Assembly (NCBI GenBank): GCA_047495785.1
Contig: JBLDXI010000009.1
Location: 620,001 to 684,000 of the forward strand
Origin: Lepidodermella squamata
Taxonomy: Eukaryota; Gastrotricha
DNA length: 64,000 nucleotides
Direction: 5' to 3'
Shown: positions 23,534 through 34,828 of the stretch, in pieces
How positions within the stretch are numbered: the first letter of the stretch is position 1
How the letters are laid out: the number at the start of each line of letters is the position of its first letter
Notes under the pieces: generated by a model
What the model saw: the letters and a program-made list of their open reading frames with translations, nothing else
Databases searched by the model: none
What the model was told of the DNA's origin: nothing
Program-made: the position numbers and the translations under genes

Positions 23534-25357
23534 ATGGGGCAAAAATTTTGTGTCATCAACATTTCAGGAATTACGTTTTGCATTAACAGCCGGATATTGC
23601 GGCGTTACCCATACACTAAACTTGCTTCAATTTTCGATATCAGTAACCCGCACAGCTATGCCAGCTCAACAGCGGGCTCAGATAACCAGGCACCGATATT
23701 TTTCGATAGAAATCCAGTCATGTTTTGCAGCATTTTAGACTTTTACCGAACCGGCCGATTGCATGTTAGCCTAAATTTCTCGTGTAAATTCCATCGAAAG
23801 TGAACATTTCCTTTCTTCCCAACATCAGGTCCCTCATTCGTTCTGCTTTTCGGTAATTCACGAAGAGTTGGAGTTCTGGAGAATCGACGCATCGCATTTG
23901 GCCGAGTGCTGCGCTGTAATACGGGAAACGCACAAGAAAAATATTAAGGAAATCAAGGAAGTACAGGCAGTTTTCGGCGATCACGAGCGCTCCAACAAAA
24001 CTGCAGATAAACATTTGTCAATAACTACACTATCACCGTTCCGCCATCAACTCAACTTGCTCTTCTACCGCAATGACAATAGAGGAGGGCTAATTAAAAG
24101 CGTAAAATACGCGAATTCATATTATGGCTGAATTTTTTATAAAGTCATGTTTTCACTCAGCTTTACTTCGCGCTGTATTTGACCTGCGCGATTACCCATC
24201 TGTCGTCGTATATAATTCAAGCCGATTACCGCGTTGAAGTGGCGGCGCCTGGTTCCAACCCCAGTTGTCCGGATCTGATCGGACTTTCGACTCGACACGC
24301 AAATAATACACGAGTAGATTCTAGCAACGCTACTGACTACAATAATACCACCGCAAGCGAGATATCTCAGCAGCTTCTGGAGTTCACCCAACTAAAGTAC
24401 AGTAAATATTTCCTTACTCGCCCTGCAATGGGTTTGCGAGCATTAGATTTATGCTGCATGGGCCTGTTTATACTGGATACGACTTTAAGGTAACTTTTGA
24501 TTCTTTGATTTACTGCCAAATTAATTGCATCAATACAACAGAGCCCTTTCGGTTCAAACGATAGAGCAGTTTGTGAAGAAGCCAGGAAACTGGTTCGACA
24601 TTGTATGCACAAGCGCAAATATTATAGCTTTTTCAATAAGCTTGCGGAGCACGGATGGCATTACATTCTTCAACTGCAGCTTGAGTCTATTGACAACGTA
24701 TTTGATGCTGGAAATCTTTCGAGTTTTCAGGTTTTGTTGTCCATTCTTGTAAACAGGAAGTTTTAGTTAAACATTTCAGGTTGGCGAGATTACTGCAATT
24801 CGCGAATAAATACAATGGCATAATTGTCCTGCTGTTGACCGTTCGGAATTCCTTGTATGAACTTGGCCTGCTGTTAGCTGCCCTGGGATCTGGCGTTGTA
24901 TTGTTTGGTTTCTTGGCATACATTGCTGAGCTTGGGAATGACTCTTCGAGGGTTCGAAATGAATTCTTTCTCGTTACGACGATACATTTTCAATTTTATT
25001 GATGATAGATCAAGAGTTTCCCTATGGGCTTCTGGTGGGCTGTTGTGACAATGACCACCCTCGGATATGGGGACGTTTATCCAGGTGAGCTTCCCGATGA
25101 CCTTCGTAATGATGAAATTTTACTAACAGCTGTCACGGTCAATAGCAACTGTCTTCGGATATATGATTGGCGCATGCTGTGCTATCAGTGGCGTAATTTT
25201 CATGGCAGTTCAGGTTTGTGTCGCACTAAGAAAATACGGACGAGGTTCATTCTCATCTGAACCACAGGTTCCCGTAATAGGTAACAAATTCAACGCGTTT
25301 TACACTTACGCGTGCGAACAAGCAGCTTCACAGCAAAATGACAGCCAGTCAAAATGA
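23534..25357 (+). CDS. Voltage-gated potassium channel, Kv2/Kv3/Kv4 (non-Shaker) type
   Basis: Eight exons (23534-23764, 23829-24101, 24161-24489, 24542-24730, 24780-24951, 25009-25084, 25146-25213, 25268-25357) give 475 aa. The cytoplasmic T1 domain comes first (F-F-D-R-N-P-V-M-F near residue 55) and keeps the non-Shaker zinc signature H-x5-C-x20-C-C. E-E-L-E-F-W is Shaw-like. Six membrane segments follow. S4 reads [15 protein letters not shown], with fewer arginines than usual. The pore has M-T-T-L-G-Y-G-D. In S6 the usual P-V-P bend reads Q-V-P. The intron at 25214-25267 is 54 bp and has no in-frame stop, so it could be mistaken for coding sequence. The short C-terminus lacks extended regulatory sequence. 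Closest type is probably Kv3/Shaw, but the channel is divergent. Confidence 0.9.
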
Positions 25358-25505
25358 TGGCAATGGTGCCAGTCGGAAATCGGAATCTACGGCTATTCAT
25401 TGGAACTCAGTTTTTAACATGATTTCAGTAAAAATAAAAATAAAAATGAACCAAATCATGGTTTTTACAGCTTTCACGGGGCGCACTTGGCGAAATCTTG
25501 TCACC

Positions 25506-26990
25506 TCAGTCTTCGATTTCTTCACTAGGATCACCCCACTGACCTGGGCGGCGCCTCTTCCCATCCATCCGGTTGATGACTTGCCGAAATATTTCCTTCA
25601 CAACGTTGTTCATGGAGCAGTCTGGCGCACTGTATTTTCTTCGGCGAAGTATCGCTGTGTCAGATCCGTTCCTTCGGGAGAAATTTAAAGAAAAATACGG
25701 GAATACATAATACGGCAATGTTAATCTTACCCGCGATCCTCGAATTCGAAACAAGGTGCTCCTATCATTGTGAAATAAGTATCCCATACCAGACAACTGG
25801 CGGCATCGAACCGCTTTGCAGTGAGGCAATTATGAAAGCTGAGAAGGTTAAAACGAATCATTGTATTCTGTCGACGAATTTTAAAACGCTGTGGTTACAT
25901 TTTATCGCAATTGCAGTGAGAGATTGTGTAGGATTCGCCATTGTAATAATTCCATTTTGTTTCACCTACAAATGGGAACATACGGAGGTTTTCGGACGAG
26001 TTTAAGATTTTTACCAGCCACTATAACATATCGGCAATGATCGTGGGCTCGACAACACCTGGAAATACAGAAACACGGGCTTCTTCAATTGCCTGGCTGA
26101 AATGAAAGCATACAGATCTGATCGGGTGTATTCGCCAAGATCGATTGGTGACATAGCCTGGTTTCCTGAATTAATGAAGATGATCCATACAGAAAACTTA
26201 TTTCAGGCTGTACTTCAAACCTCGACCACACCACCTTGTACCAGGTAACACAAATTCGTTGAAATATGTTCTCAGGTACTGCCCACCAAGCAAGTCCATA
26301 AGGGTCTGTACTGTGCCAGAGTATGACATCCTACTCCAAGTTCGTGGAACACCATTATCACTATTCTCTCGTTGAATGATGACCTCCCGCCTAGCCCGAT
26401 TCAATTCTGTTAAGGTCGCAGGACTATTGCATAGGTTTGAGGCGACGAGGAACGGCAGTTTCTCAGCGAAATTGGATAGACATTTCTTTAAGTTCGAAGC
26501 TTCCCTTGGACTGAATTTCGCAAAAATATGGCTGTCTACAGATTCGGCGGCAGCCAACAAGTTGCTGAAGTTGCTGCTCTCCGAGCGAGTTGTTGCACAT
26601 GAAGCGACCCTCAAGTCGTCTGGTGGTAAAAAATAGCATTAACAAAAATTAAATTGTTAGAAAATTATAACAACATGCGGCATTGTTTCCAATCAGCTCC
26701 AGTCGAACGGTTAAATTCTGAGAAGGTGTGAACAACATCACTGCAAATTTCCGCAAGCCGTCGTTGCTCATTGTGGAATTTCTGTCTGTTGCTGCGTTGA
26801 AGTTCTGCTCCGGTTGACTGCTAGAAACCGAGTCAGCATCAAGGAGTTCTAACTTCTGGAAATATCCATCTTTCTCGGATATGACGATGGCTGAAAATTT
26901 GTTGGGCACAGTTTCTGGTCCTCTGGAGCTGACGATAGATACCAAAGCAAAAAATACCAGAGCATGGCTCCCGTTCGAGCAAGGCCTCAT
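25506..26990 (-). CDS. Group III secreted phospholipase A2
   Basis: Seven exons (26990-26675, 26619-26221, 26165-26114, 26058-26015, 25965-25899, 25838-25731, 25671-25506) give 383 aa. A signal peptide (A-L-V-F-F-A-L-V-S-I-V) leads into about 210 residues of unrecognised sequence with N-glycosylation sites. The catalytic domain starts near residue 230 with P-G-T-R-W-C-G-R-G, the calcium loop. D-L-G-E-Y and the active-site motif C-C-R-A-H-D-H-C follow, then H-C-N-C-D. The order and spacing match the bee-type group III family, which hydrolyses the sn-2 ester of phospholipids outside the cell. A basic C-terminal extension ends in E-E-I-E-D. The gene lies tail to tail with the Kv channel (148 bp between stops). 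Nothing suggests a venom role; this family is also widespread in ordinary tissues. Confidence 0.9.
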
Positions 26991-27815
26991 TCCTGGAGAA
27001 TTGAAACATGCGCATTTAAAACCTGATTAAAACGAACAAATACCAACTTTATGCAGTACTGGCTGTTAGAATAACGTTCAATTCAAAATGCAAACTGGAA
27101 TTTAAATAACACTTGCTCCTGATATGCGAATGCACTATACCTATGCACTACGCACTGTTGCCAGCAAGTATAATGTCGATCTTGAATTTTAATTGAGCGG
27201 AAATAGAGCGAACCTTCTGTTTATTTGTTGAATGCAGCGGGCGGTCTCGATGATAGCTACCTGAGTGTGTATGCAGAGCTGAAATAAAAAGATCATCATT
27301 ATGTCTGTTTTGAAGTCAGATTCGTGAGGTCGATCATTTTGGACAGTTAGATACTGCTTTATTGCTTTGCTCTCTTAACGATTCAACAATTATTCATGCC
27401 CGTCGTATATATTCATAATCATATTCTCACAATCATTGAAAATCATGCACAATCCGTGGAGCCGTGGAGCGGTCACCAAAAATTACCGCACCGAATGATA
27501 ACCAATTTTTTGACGACGTTCTGTGGCTCTCGCGAAAACCTATATACTTCCCTGCTTTTGATATAAACCCATCGAGTTTCAAATCGTCTTGTTCACTTTC
27601 TAACTGTTTCATTGGAAAGCTCACGATACTTGAACTTTCTCCTAACGGGACTGAATCAAGTTCACTTGTATTGCAACACAAAATTGCACAACTAAAATGA
27701 AGTTATTGCAGTGCTAAATTGAATTAAAGCCTGATCAAATAATGTCACTAGTAGTCTATTCATTAATGGCCTATAATTATTTCCACATTGCAGCTCGAGG
27801 TCGGCAGTAATCCGC
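26991..27815. other. Intergenic region with an unassigned open frame
   Basis: Overlapping frames at about 27433-27700 are open on both strands, but neither shows a family motif, so I do not call a gene. The promoter of the phospholipase gene should lie just above 26990. Confidence 0.4.
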
Positions 27816-28203
27816 TCACTTCTTGACGAAGTGTGCGACAAGTTCGTCGAATTCTAAGGAGCCATTGCCTGTACAAATAGAGATGGATCAAGTTAGCATT
27901 AGCTAAGATATAATCGCCATAACTTACCGTCCGCATCGAGTTGCTTGAACAAACTTTCTGCTGCCGCACGATCTGCTGCTTGTGAGCACTTGAGCAGCTT
28001 GAGCAGCTCGAAGAATTCGTCCAACTCGACCGCGTTGCTGTTATCTGTGTCGACTTGCTTGAAGGCCTTTGTTAATTCTGCAGTAAAAGCTTAAATAGGT
28101 AAAAAATGATTCCGGCATTGCTGCTTACCCTCCTTGGTGACACAGGCCTGGTATAACATGTTGCTTACAAGAAAATTTCAAAGATAATGAAAGATCTTAC
28201 CAT
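27816..28203 (-). CDS. Small EF-hand calcium-binding protein (copy 1)
   Basis: Four exons (28203-28201, 28147-28129, 28077-27928, 27868-27816) give 74 aa. Exon 1 is the ATG alone and exon 2 is a 19-nt microexon. The protein has two EF-hands: the first loop D-T-D-N-S-N-A-V-E-L-D-E and the second D-A-D-G-N-G-S-L-E-F-D-E, both with acidic residues at positions 1, 3 and 12. It ends in K-K. It resembles half a calmodulin/troponin C and the small two-hand calcium-binding proteins known from flatworms. A cytosolic calcium sensor or buffer is inferred. The exon lengths 3/19/150/53 are identical to those of the sister gene at 31345-31760. Confidence 0.9.
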
Positions 28204-31200
28204 TTCTGTAAATTGAGCCGGCGACGGAGTAACTACAATTAATTAAATTAAGCTATGCAATAGAAAATGCCAAATTTTATTTAGTGGCCCGCTATAACTG
28301 GCATCTAAGAAATTAAAGTCCCAGTTGGGCGATGAAGCAATCGCTAATGATATATTGGGGCGTCATTTTATACCGGAATTTTTCGATCCTTATGGAAGTG
28401 ACAGCGAAATATGAGTACAGAAAAAGTTGCGCCGGGCAATTACGAGCGTATAAGCGAAACCGAAGAGACTGGTTGCAAGAGTTTTTTATAGAAGGCACAG
28501 CCCTTTGTGGCACAATTTCGTCATTTTATTAGCAATAACTGGATATCCTTGCTAAAGAAGAGCATTTAATGCAATTCGGTTGCATTTGAATGGGGATTTT
28601 CCGAACCGAGGTCAGCAAATCGTGGTGGTAATTTATACATTAATTTGTTTACCGGTTTTTTTTCATAGCGAAATAAAGCAACTGGCGCATTGCCAGAGAA
28701 AATCGATAGCGAAATAAGAGGTATTTAAGCTGAATTAATGATATAATTATTTCGCTACAGCGATAATATGCGAGACAGATCGGCTCACGAAAAAGTTGTC
28801 CGCGCTGGCGACAGATTAATTTCATCGGCGAAAACAATCAGTCGCCAGTGCGAGATGATGAGCGATAGTTTATGATTGGGCGAAGTGGGTTCCGCCACTA
28901 TTAATCGGCGGGGAATATTTGGTGTTCCATATTATAAGCTTTTCTCGCGCATCCCAGCACAGAGCTGCCTAATACATCGGCAGAAAAATTGCGCCCCACA
29001 AGTATCGAGTTCCATCGCCGCATGCAATTAGAACAAGGCTGCTCTGGTGCCTTGTTCCGTTAGTGATGACGTTCCCCCCTCGGACATATATGGCGCGCGA
29101 TGGCGTCAAATTGGTCGCATATTAGGCTGGTGCAAACAAAAAACTCGCGCGAGATGTGAGAAGATGCCAACCAATTACAAAATATAATGAAGGGAAGTGA
29201 GACATTTCGATATGTTGCACATATATAGCGAAGCAGTGAAGAGCACGAGCCAGCAAAAATGGAAGCTACGCTTGTTATTGGGCCGAGGCATCAAAAATTA
29301 CGATCATGGGACATTATACTGGAATCGTGCCTTTCATGCCAACAACTGAAGTATGAGGGAGCTAAATAAATAGGCTTTAATTTCGAATGCAGCGCCTTCC
29401 GGAGTGCAAAATTTCGTAGCTACGGGTCTCCTTTGGAAATCATTTCGATATCCGATCTCGCAGGCGCTGCATGAGGTTTCTTGTTTCTTTTTGTGTGATT
29501 TTTCTACTTTTGTTAGAAAAATTCTAAGCGCGGTAACTGCGAGGCTCTAAATAATTTCTATTATAGCTTGCTTTCTCGAGTGGTTTCGCTGCCGCTCTTG
29601 TGTGAAGAGGTGGGGGTGCTCGAACATTCGTAACAAAGAAAATGTTATTTTACATATAAAAGCAATAAAATTGTCGCTGTAAAGTTATAATTGTTGAAAC
29701 GCAACTACCATTTTTTAGAGTACAGCACCCAAAGAAGTTGAGCTCAATGAGCAATGTCTAGCTAACAGCTGTTATAATTCAAAAAATAGCCGATTCTACG
29801 TGTCGCTTACACGGGATATTTCAGAAAAGAATTCCAAGATGAAAGCTGGAAGCTGCAGATGCTGTAAATTTTATTTATACTTCCGCATTGGCTTTGAAGA
29901 TTATTGATGAGTCGACTCAAAAATGTCATTTTACGCTAACTTTGCGGTGCGTTTATATACCGCTATAAAATGGTAACATCTGGTCAGATGGCATTGCTGA
30001 CATCGCATGCTCTGGGCAATTTAGCGCGGCCTAACTGCCGCGGCAGTGGAATTAAGAAAGTGATGATTGCATCAATTTACCCACCTGGCATCATCATGAT
30101 ACATCTTAGCATGTTGCATTTGACGATGCTTTGACGATGAAATAGCATTTTACAGATGTCCTGTGTGTCTCGTGTCCTGACGTGAATTTGTTATCAAGCT
30201 TCCCATGTTTTATCACGCAAAAATATCTCGGACGGAGGTTTATTAAGCTTTATGAACTGCCTATTTATATCTGGTCAAATTAACTTTGATAACATTTACT
30301 CTCAATTAACAGCACGAAAAATTCTGCTTCGGAAAAAAATAACTTTTTTTAATGTCGGTTACTGACGATCGTGCTCAGTGATTATACATGAAGAAGATTA
30401 TGCAGCATATGATTGGCTTGTGAATCATAACTGAAACTAACGTGAAGCCTGGAAACTACGTTGGTACCTAGATAATGTAACTTCGATCATGGAAAATGTC
30501 CGCAAAGGGTCAAGATCTTGTGCATGCTCCAACAATTTATAGGCTTGTGCTTTTCCGTTGTGCTCGTTTGAACTGGACTGCAGATGTTTCAATTTCGAAT
30601 CTATCATTGACCAATCAGTTAAGTGCTGCCTCTATTATGTCTCGTCTGCTCCGACGCTTCAAAGTTAAAATGGTCGTTGAACTCCAATCCAATTACTCCT
30701 CAAACTTGAAACACACCGCGAAATGCTATTGGATCCCTGATCCTTCACTTTTTATTGCTATCAAGAGTTGCCAATGCTTCGCTTCAACAATAAGTATCAG
30801 CTACAAGAACAACGCAGATAGCAATTAGGTTTTATTGCTTCATCCTATTTTCTTGATTAGATTTTGCCCTATAATTGATTGCGGCTGAGAGACTTTTTAG
30901 TGACAGTGAATTGCTGACGCTGAATGCATATCTAACCGATAAACGTGGATGCGCCCAACAGGCGAAGTTATAGCTGGCAGTGAACATGTTCCAATTGAAG
31001 CCGTCCTTGCCACGTCACAAGTTGTTAGAGCAACTACTCATTCGACGCGCAACTACCTCGTTAGCTCGCCCTTGTTAATCGTAGTAGATAAGCAGCGCAG
31101 AAAGCAAGGCCTTAATATTAATAAGTTATGTTTTTGATAGGGCACATTCGAAGATTTCGATTCATCTGAGGTTTGTGCCACTTTTCAAAACATATGGAAA

Positions 31201-31344
31201 AGTAGGCTGATTTATGGACTGTCGAGACTGAACAAAACAAACAGTAAGAGAGCGATTACCCAAACAGAGATAATTACAAAGATAGCACTACAAACATCGT
31301 ATGTCAATGATTTCTAATTTTCCGGTTTCGATACGGGTGACTAC
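28204..31344. other. Intergenic region between the EF-hand genes
   Basis: About 3.1 kb of AT-rich sequence has no recognisable coding motif. An open frame at 30496-30828 shows no domain and is probably chance. Confidence 0.5.
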
Positions 31345-31760
31345 TCATTTCTTGAGGAAGGCAGCCTTGAGTTCAGTGAGGCTGATGCGACCATCACCTG
31401 TGATGATAAAAAACACATCAGTAGTGCTTATTTCTTCGCAATCCTAATAAGAGTGCTCACCATCGGAGTCGACCTTCTTGAATTGGGCATCAAGCTCGGC
31501 ATCGCTGGGCTTCTTTCCCTTGTGCAGATCGGTCATGAGGCCGACGAATTCTTGTTGGTCGATGACGTTGTCGCCGTTCGAGTCGGCCTTCTTGAAGAGG
31601 GCTTCCAATTCTAAAATATAAGCAAGCGCGTGATGAAGAATTTCCGATCATTAACAATGTAAGAACTTACCAGCTTCAGTGACGTTGGCCTGATGCGTTC
31701 GGGGAGATAACACAATTAATTAAAACATTGAACAGGTAAATTGTTTTGATTGCTTACCAT
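31345..31760 (-). CDS. Small EF-hand calcium-binding protein (copy 2)
   Basis: Exons 31760-31758 (ATG only), 31689-31671 (19 nt), 31610-31461 and 31397-31345 give 74 aa. The two calcium loops are D-S-N-G-D-N-V-I-D-Q-Q-E and D-S-D-G-D-G-R-I-S-L-T-E, both canonical. The linker is longer in charge (H-K-G-K-K-P-S-D-A-E). Exon lengths and intron phases equal those of the copy at 27816-28203, but the proteins differ at about half of their positions, so the duplication is not recent. Codons here are more GC-ending (GCC, AAG, GTC) than in copy 1, which suggests higher expression. Calcium-dependent signalling or buffering is inferred from the family. Confidence 0.92.
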
Positions 31761-32140
31761 TTCGAGGTTTTTGTTGAGGAATTGAGAAAATAAGCAAAAC
31801 TAATGCTCTAGAAATACAGTAATCGAATTTAATACAAGATGATGCTTCCGATCCGAAGTGATTTGACTGTCGAAAGAGGCATTTACCAAGATATTAACCG
31901 GGAATGAGAAACTGGAAATAGGTAGGGATATATGCGAAACCATGCGCTCAAGCTAGGCCTAATATTTCCTACAAAAAGCATCTGTTATTCAGCAATAAAT
32001 ATCACCGACTGCGGCGGGTCTCATCAGCGGGCCCATCATGGGGACTAGAAGACGAGATGGAGAGAGAGCGATGTATAAAGAGATAGGCAGAAAGGAACGA
32101 AAACAATGGTCAAACCGTAGAAAAGATCGTCGCCAAGGTG

Positions 32141-32527
32141 TATACCTTTATAATTAAGGCGGCACAAAGAGAGGAGCGTTCATACAAAGCCTGAAGTACG
32201 AACAATGAGCAAGATAGACGGGAGACGGAACGGGAGGATGAACAATGAGTGCGCGGTAGCTCTGGGGAGCGGTAGCTTGCGGAGCATGCCTTACCTGTGC
32301 CGAACTCGTTTTACAGCCTTGTCCCAGCGTTGGGCTGTTTGTTTGCCAATGCCGTCGTGTTCGCGTCAACATTTATGACAAAGAGACGGAACGAACAAGC
32401 ATCTATCTGTGCGTATTTTTCGTTCCGTCTCTCCTCTGCTGTTCAAACAGCCTTTGTCAGCTAACGGAGCCGCGCTGCGGTTTCAGCCACGTCGCCTAAG
32501 CACGCCGCCTTAATTATAAAGGTATAC
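32141..32527. mobile_element. MITE-like element with 24-bp terminal inverted repeats
   Basis: GTATACCTTTATAATTAAGG plus CGGC at 32141-32164 is the exact reverse complement of 32504-32527. The 339 bp between them have no coding potential. If the ends are read as TA flanking TACC..GGTA, the element has a TA target-site duplication as in Tc1/mariner-derived MITEs. It also holds an internal 14-bp inverted repeat (32382-32395 and 32419-32432). Confidence 0.75.
32382..32432. repeat. Internal hairpin of the MITE-like element
   Basis: AGAGACGGAACGAA at 32382-32395 is a perfect reverse complement of 32419-32432, with a 23-nt loop. Confidence 0.85.
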
Positions 32528-34828
32528 CTACTCCGAAGCAATATGATGCGCGCTTCCACCCATTGTGCGGCGTCGGTAGCCCAGCGCTGGCGCTGCATTG
32601 CCAAATGGCAAAGACGGTACGTTAGAAGCGAAACTAGTCGGCGATACTTATTGAAAAATAAGCTATATTACTCGACGTGCATGTTAGACTCATAATATTG
32701 TAACAATATCGCGCGCGGGCGAAGCGTGTACCGAGCGGTGGCTATAACCGCCGCCCGCCCGCCCGTCTGCTACACACGTATGACAGCTAAGAACCTGACG
32801 CTAGCTTGAGGAAAATAGAGACAGGGTCACTTTTTTCGCGCTGAACATCATCAGCCGCGTTTCTCTCCGGCCGCGAGCAATTTAAGACAGTGATAGAAAG
32901 CTGGAGAGAGAGCGAACGTCTTTGCGTTGAAAGGAGAGTGGGAAATTTTGCAGCGGTGAAAAACAAAGCCGAGTTTTTATTGCTGACGGAAATTCGAGGC
33001 CGCACTGGTTTTGCTTGCCTATAGCCGCTCAGGGACCTGTAATATTGGTATTATAATAAAATTATGTAATACAATCATTACTTCTATTATCATTGCCATT
33101 ATAATAACACCGATATGCGCCATTTTTTGCATTCTATAACAATAATATACAAAATTAATGTTCATATCTATATATGAGACAAAAATGTAGGGCAATGTAC
33201 CATTCTCATAATATTATTTTTTATAACGGAGCCTCGGAAATTCGCTGCTTCCGATGGGCCTGTGGATGATGCAGCCTCATTGTGTGATTGAGAGCATCGC
33301 ACCGCAGCGATTTTTGTGTGTTGAAATCGGAGCGTGTAACGCACGCCAAAGTGCGAAAAAAACTTGTTCATCTGAACGCCGCCTGGCAGTGTTTATGTGA
33401 TTGGAGGCGGGCGGCTAGGCCCATGCAGACGGGTGTTAAGCGATGAGACAAATAATCATCTGCCCGCCGCTGCTGCCGCTTCGGCCGCCGCTTAACATCG
33501 TCGGCGCCGTCGAAAAATCCACTATAGCCTATCATTATTACCCGCGCACTGCGTTGTGTGAATTTATTTTACAGCACCAGGCTGCGAACAAAACACATGT
33601 TATTGCTCGCCAGACAGCAGCCGTTTAGCCTTAAGTGCCTGTGTAGTGGCTTTTCAATCGCCTTTTCGATGGGCGATTAGCCGGAATAACAACTTTTTAC
33701 CAACTTGTTCTTATACACATCTATCGACGATGCGCCGTCTTTCAAGGCAGATTATATAATCCGGTCGGTGTTAAATGATGTTAATATTACCATGAATATT
33801 ATCTTACACGTTATTAATAATAACATCATCATTATTTTCGCGACGGCGAACAGAACCGATGATGGAGCTGCGCTTGTGCATTAATTTCCATTTTAAATGG
33901 GCAATCGCGTACAGGTCTGACATTCGCTGAAATTCGACTACTTCAAATAAACACTTGTGGTAAATAAATAATTATAATCCTGGCTGGATGAAGATGGTTC
34001 TTATATCATCATCCCGTCCCGCCGGCATCGTGGCTTCTTATTTTTATTTTCCAAGCACTTAACAATCGATTCCCATCTGCTGCTTGTTCTTCGGCATATA
34101 AAGGCATGCTATATAGCCATGATGTGAAGCAATGTTCCATTCAATAAGTATTATACTTATCGTTATTTTCGTTTGAATCAAGTGTTGGCAGGTTGTAACA
34201 ATAAATCCGAACGCGTGATAGATCGAAAATGGGTTAATTTGTTAGCTATGCGCTGGTTGAAAAGCTCATCGCACTTTTGCATCGGCGTGCAAAGCTAAAA
34301 TTTTCCACAACACAAAATAGTTTCCCGCTATTTGACGCAGTCATAATGATACAGAAGTTGAAATGACGAAAAAGATTAGTTATGCGATACCTAATATGAA
34401 GATAAAACTGAAGTGATGCTGAATTAGACGCGCTCGATCGATAGAGATCATCTTTGCAATGTGAATAACATACTCGCATTAGCCGCAGTCTCTCTCTTGC
34501 TCATCCTACAGCGGAGAGTGGCTAAAACTTAGCTAGATCACCTTGCAGATATCTGCGCTGTTCTGATTCTTTGCCCTTATTGAAATCAGCTATTTTCTAA
34601 CGAATTTCGCGCATATTGCATTCAGTCTATTTCAGAGGGCCTATGAGCTGTTATATATGCCACATTGTAATTGCTCTGAATATCTTGCCTATATCTAGAA
34701 TATTATTTGCTTGTTTGCTTTGAAGGTTAAACCATTCGTGAAGAGCAGTAGAATGTTTAGAATATAAGCTCTTGCCATCATTTAGCTACTAACACAATTG
34801 TCTCGCGAGTGCATGGTAAATATCCAAG

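Larger units (their letters stand above)
31761..34828. other. Non-coding region upstream of the CNG gene array
   Basis: About 3.1 kb holds no recognised gene. It contains the inverted-repeat element at 32141-32527, a GC-rich patch at about 32710-32770 and TA-rich stretches at 33040-33160 and 33780-33840. Confidence 0.5.

Noticed and set aside
27433-27700. Open frames on both strands near 27.5 kb
   Set aside because: No motif, no neighbouring exon in phase, and both strands open equally, as expected by chance.
30496-30828. 110-codon frame between the EF-hand genes
   Set aside because: The composition looks like translated non-coding DNA, and no family resemblance was found.
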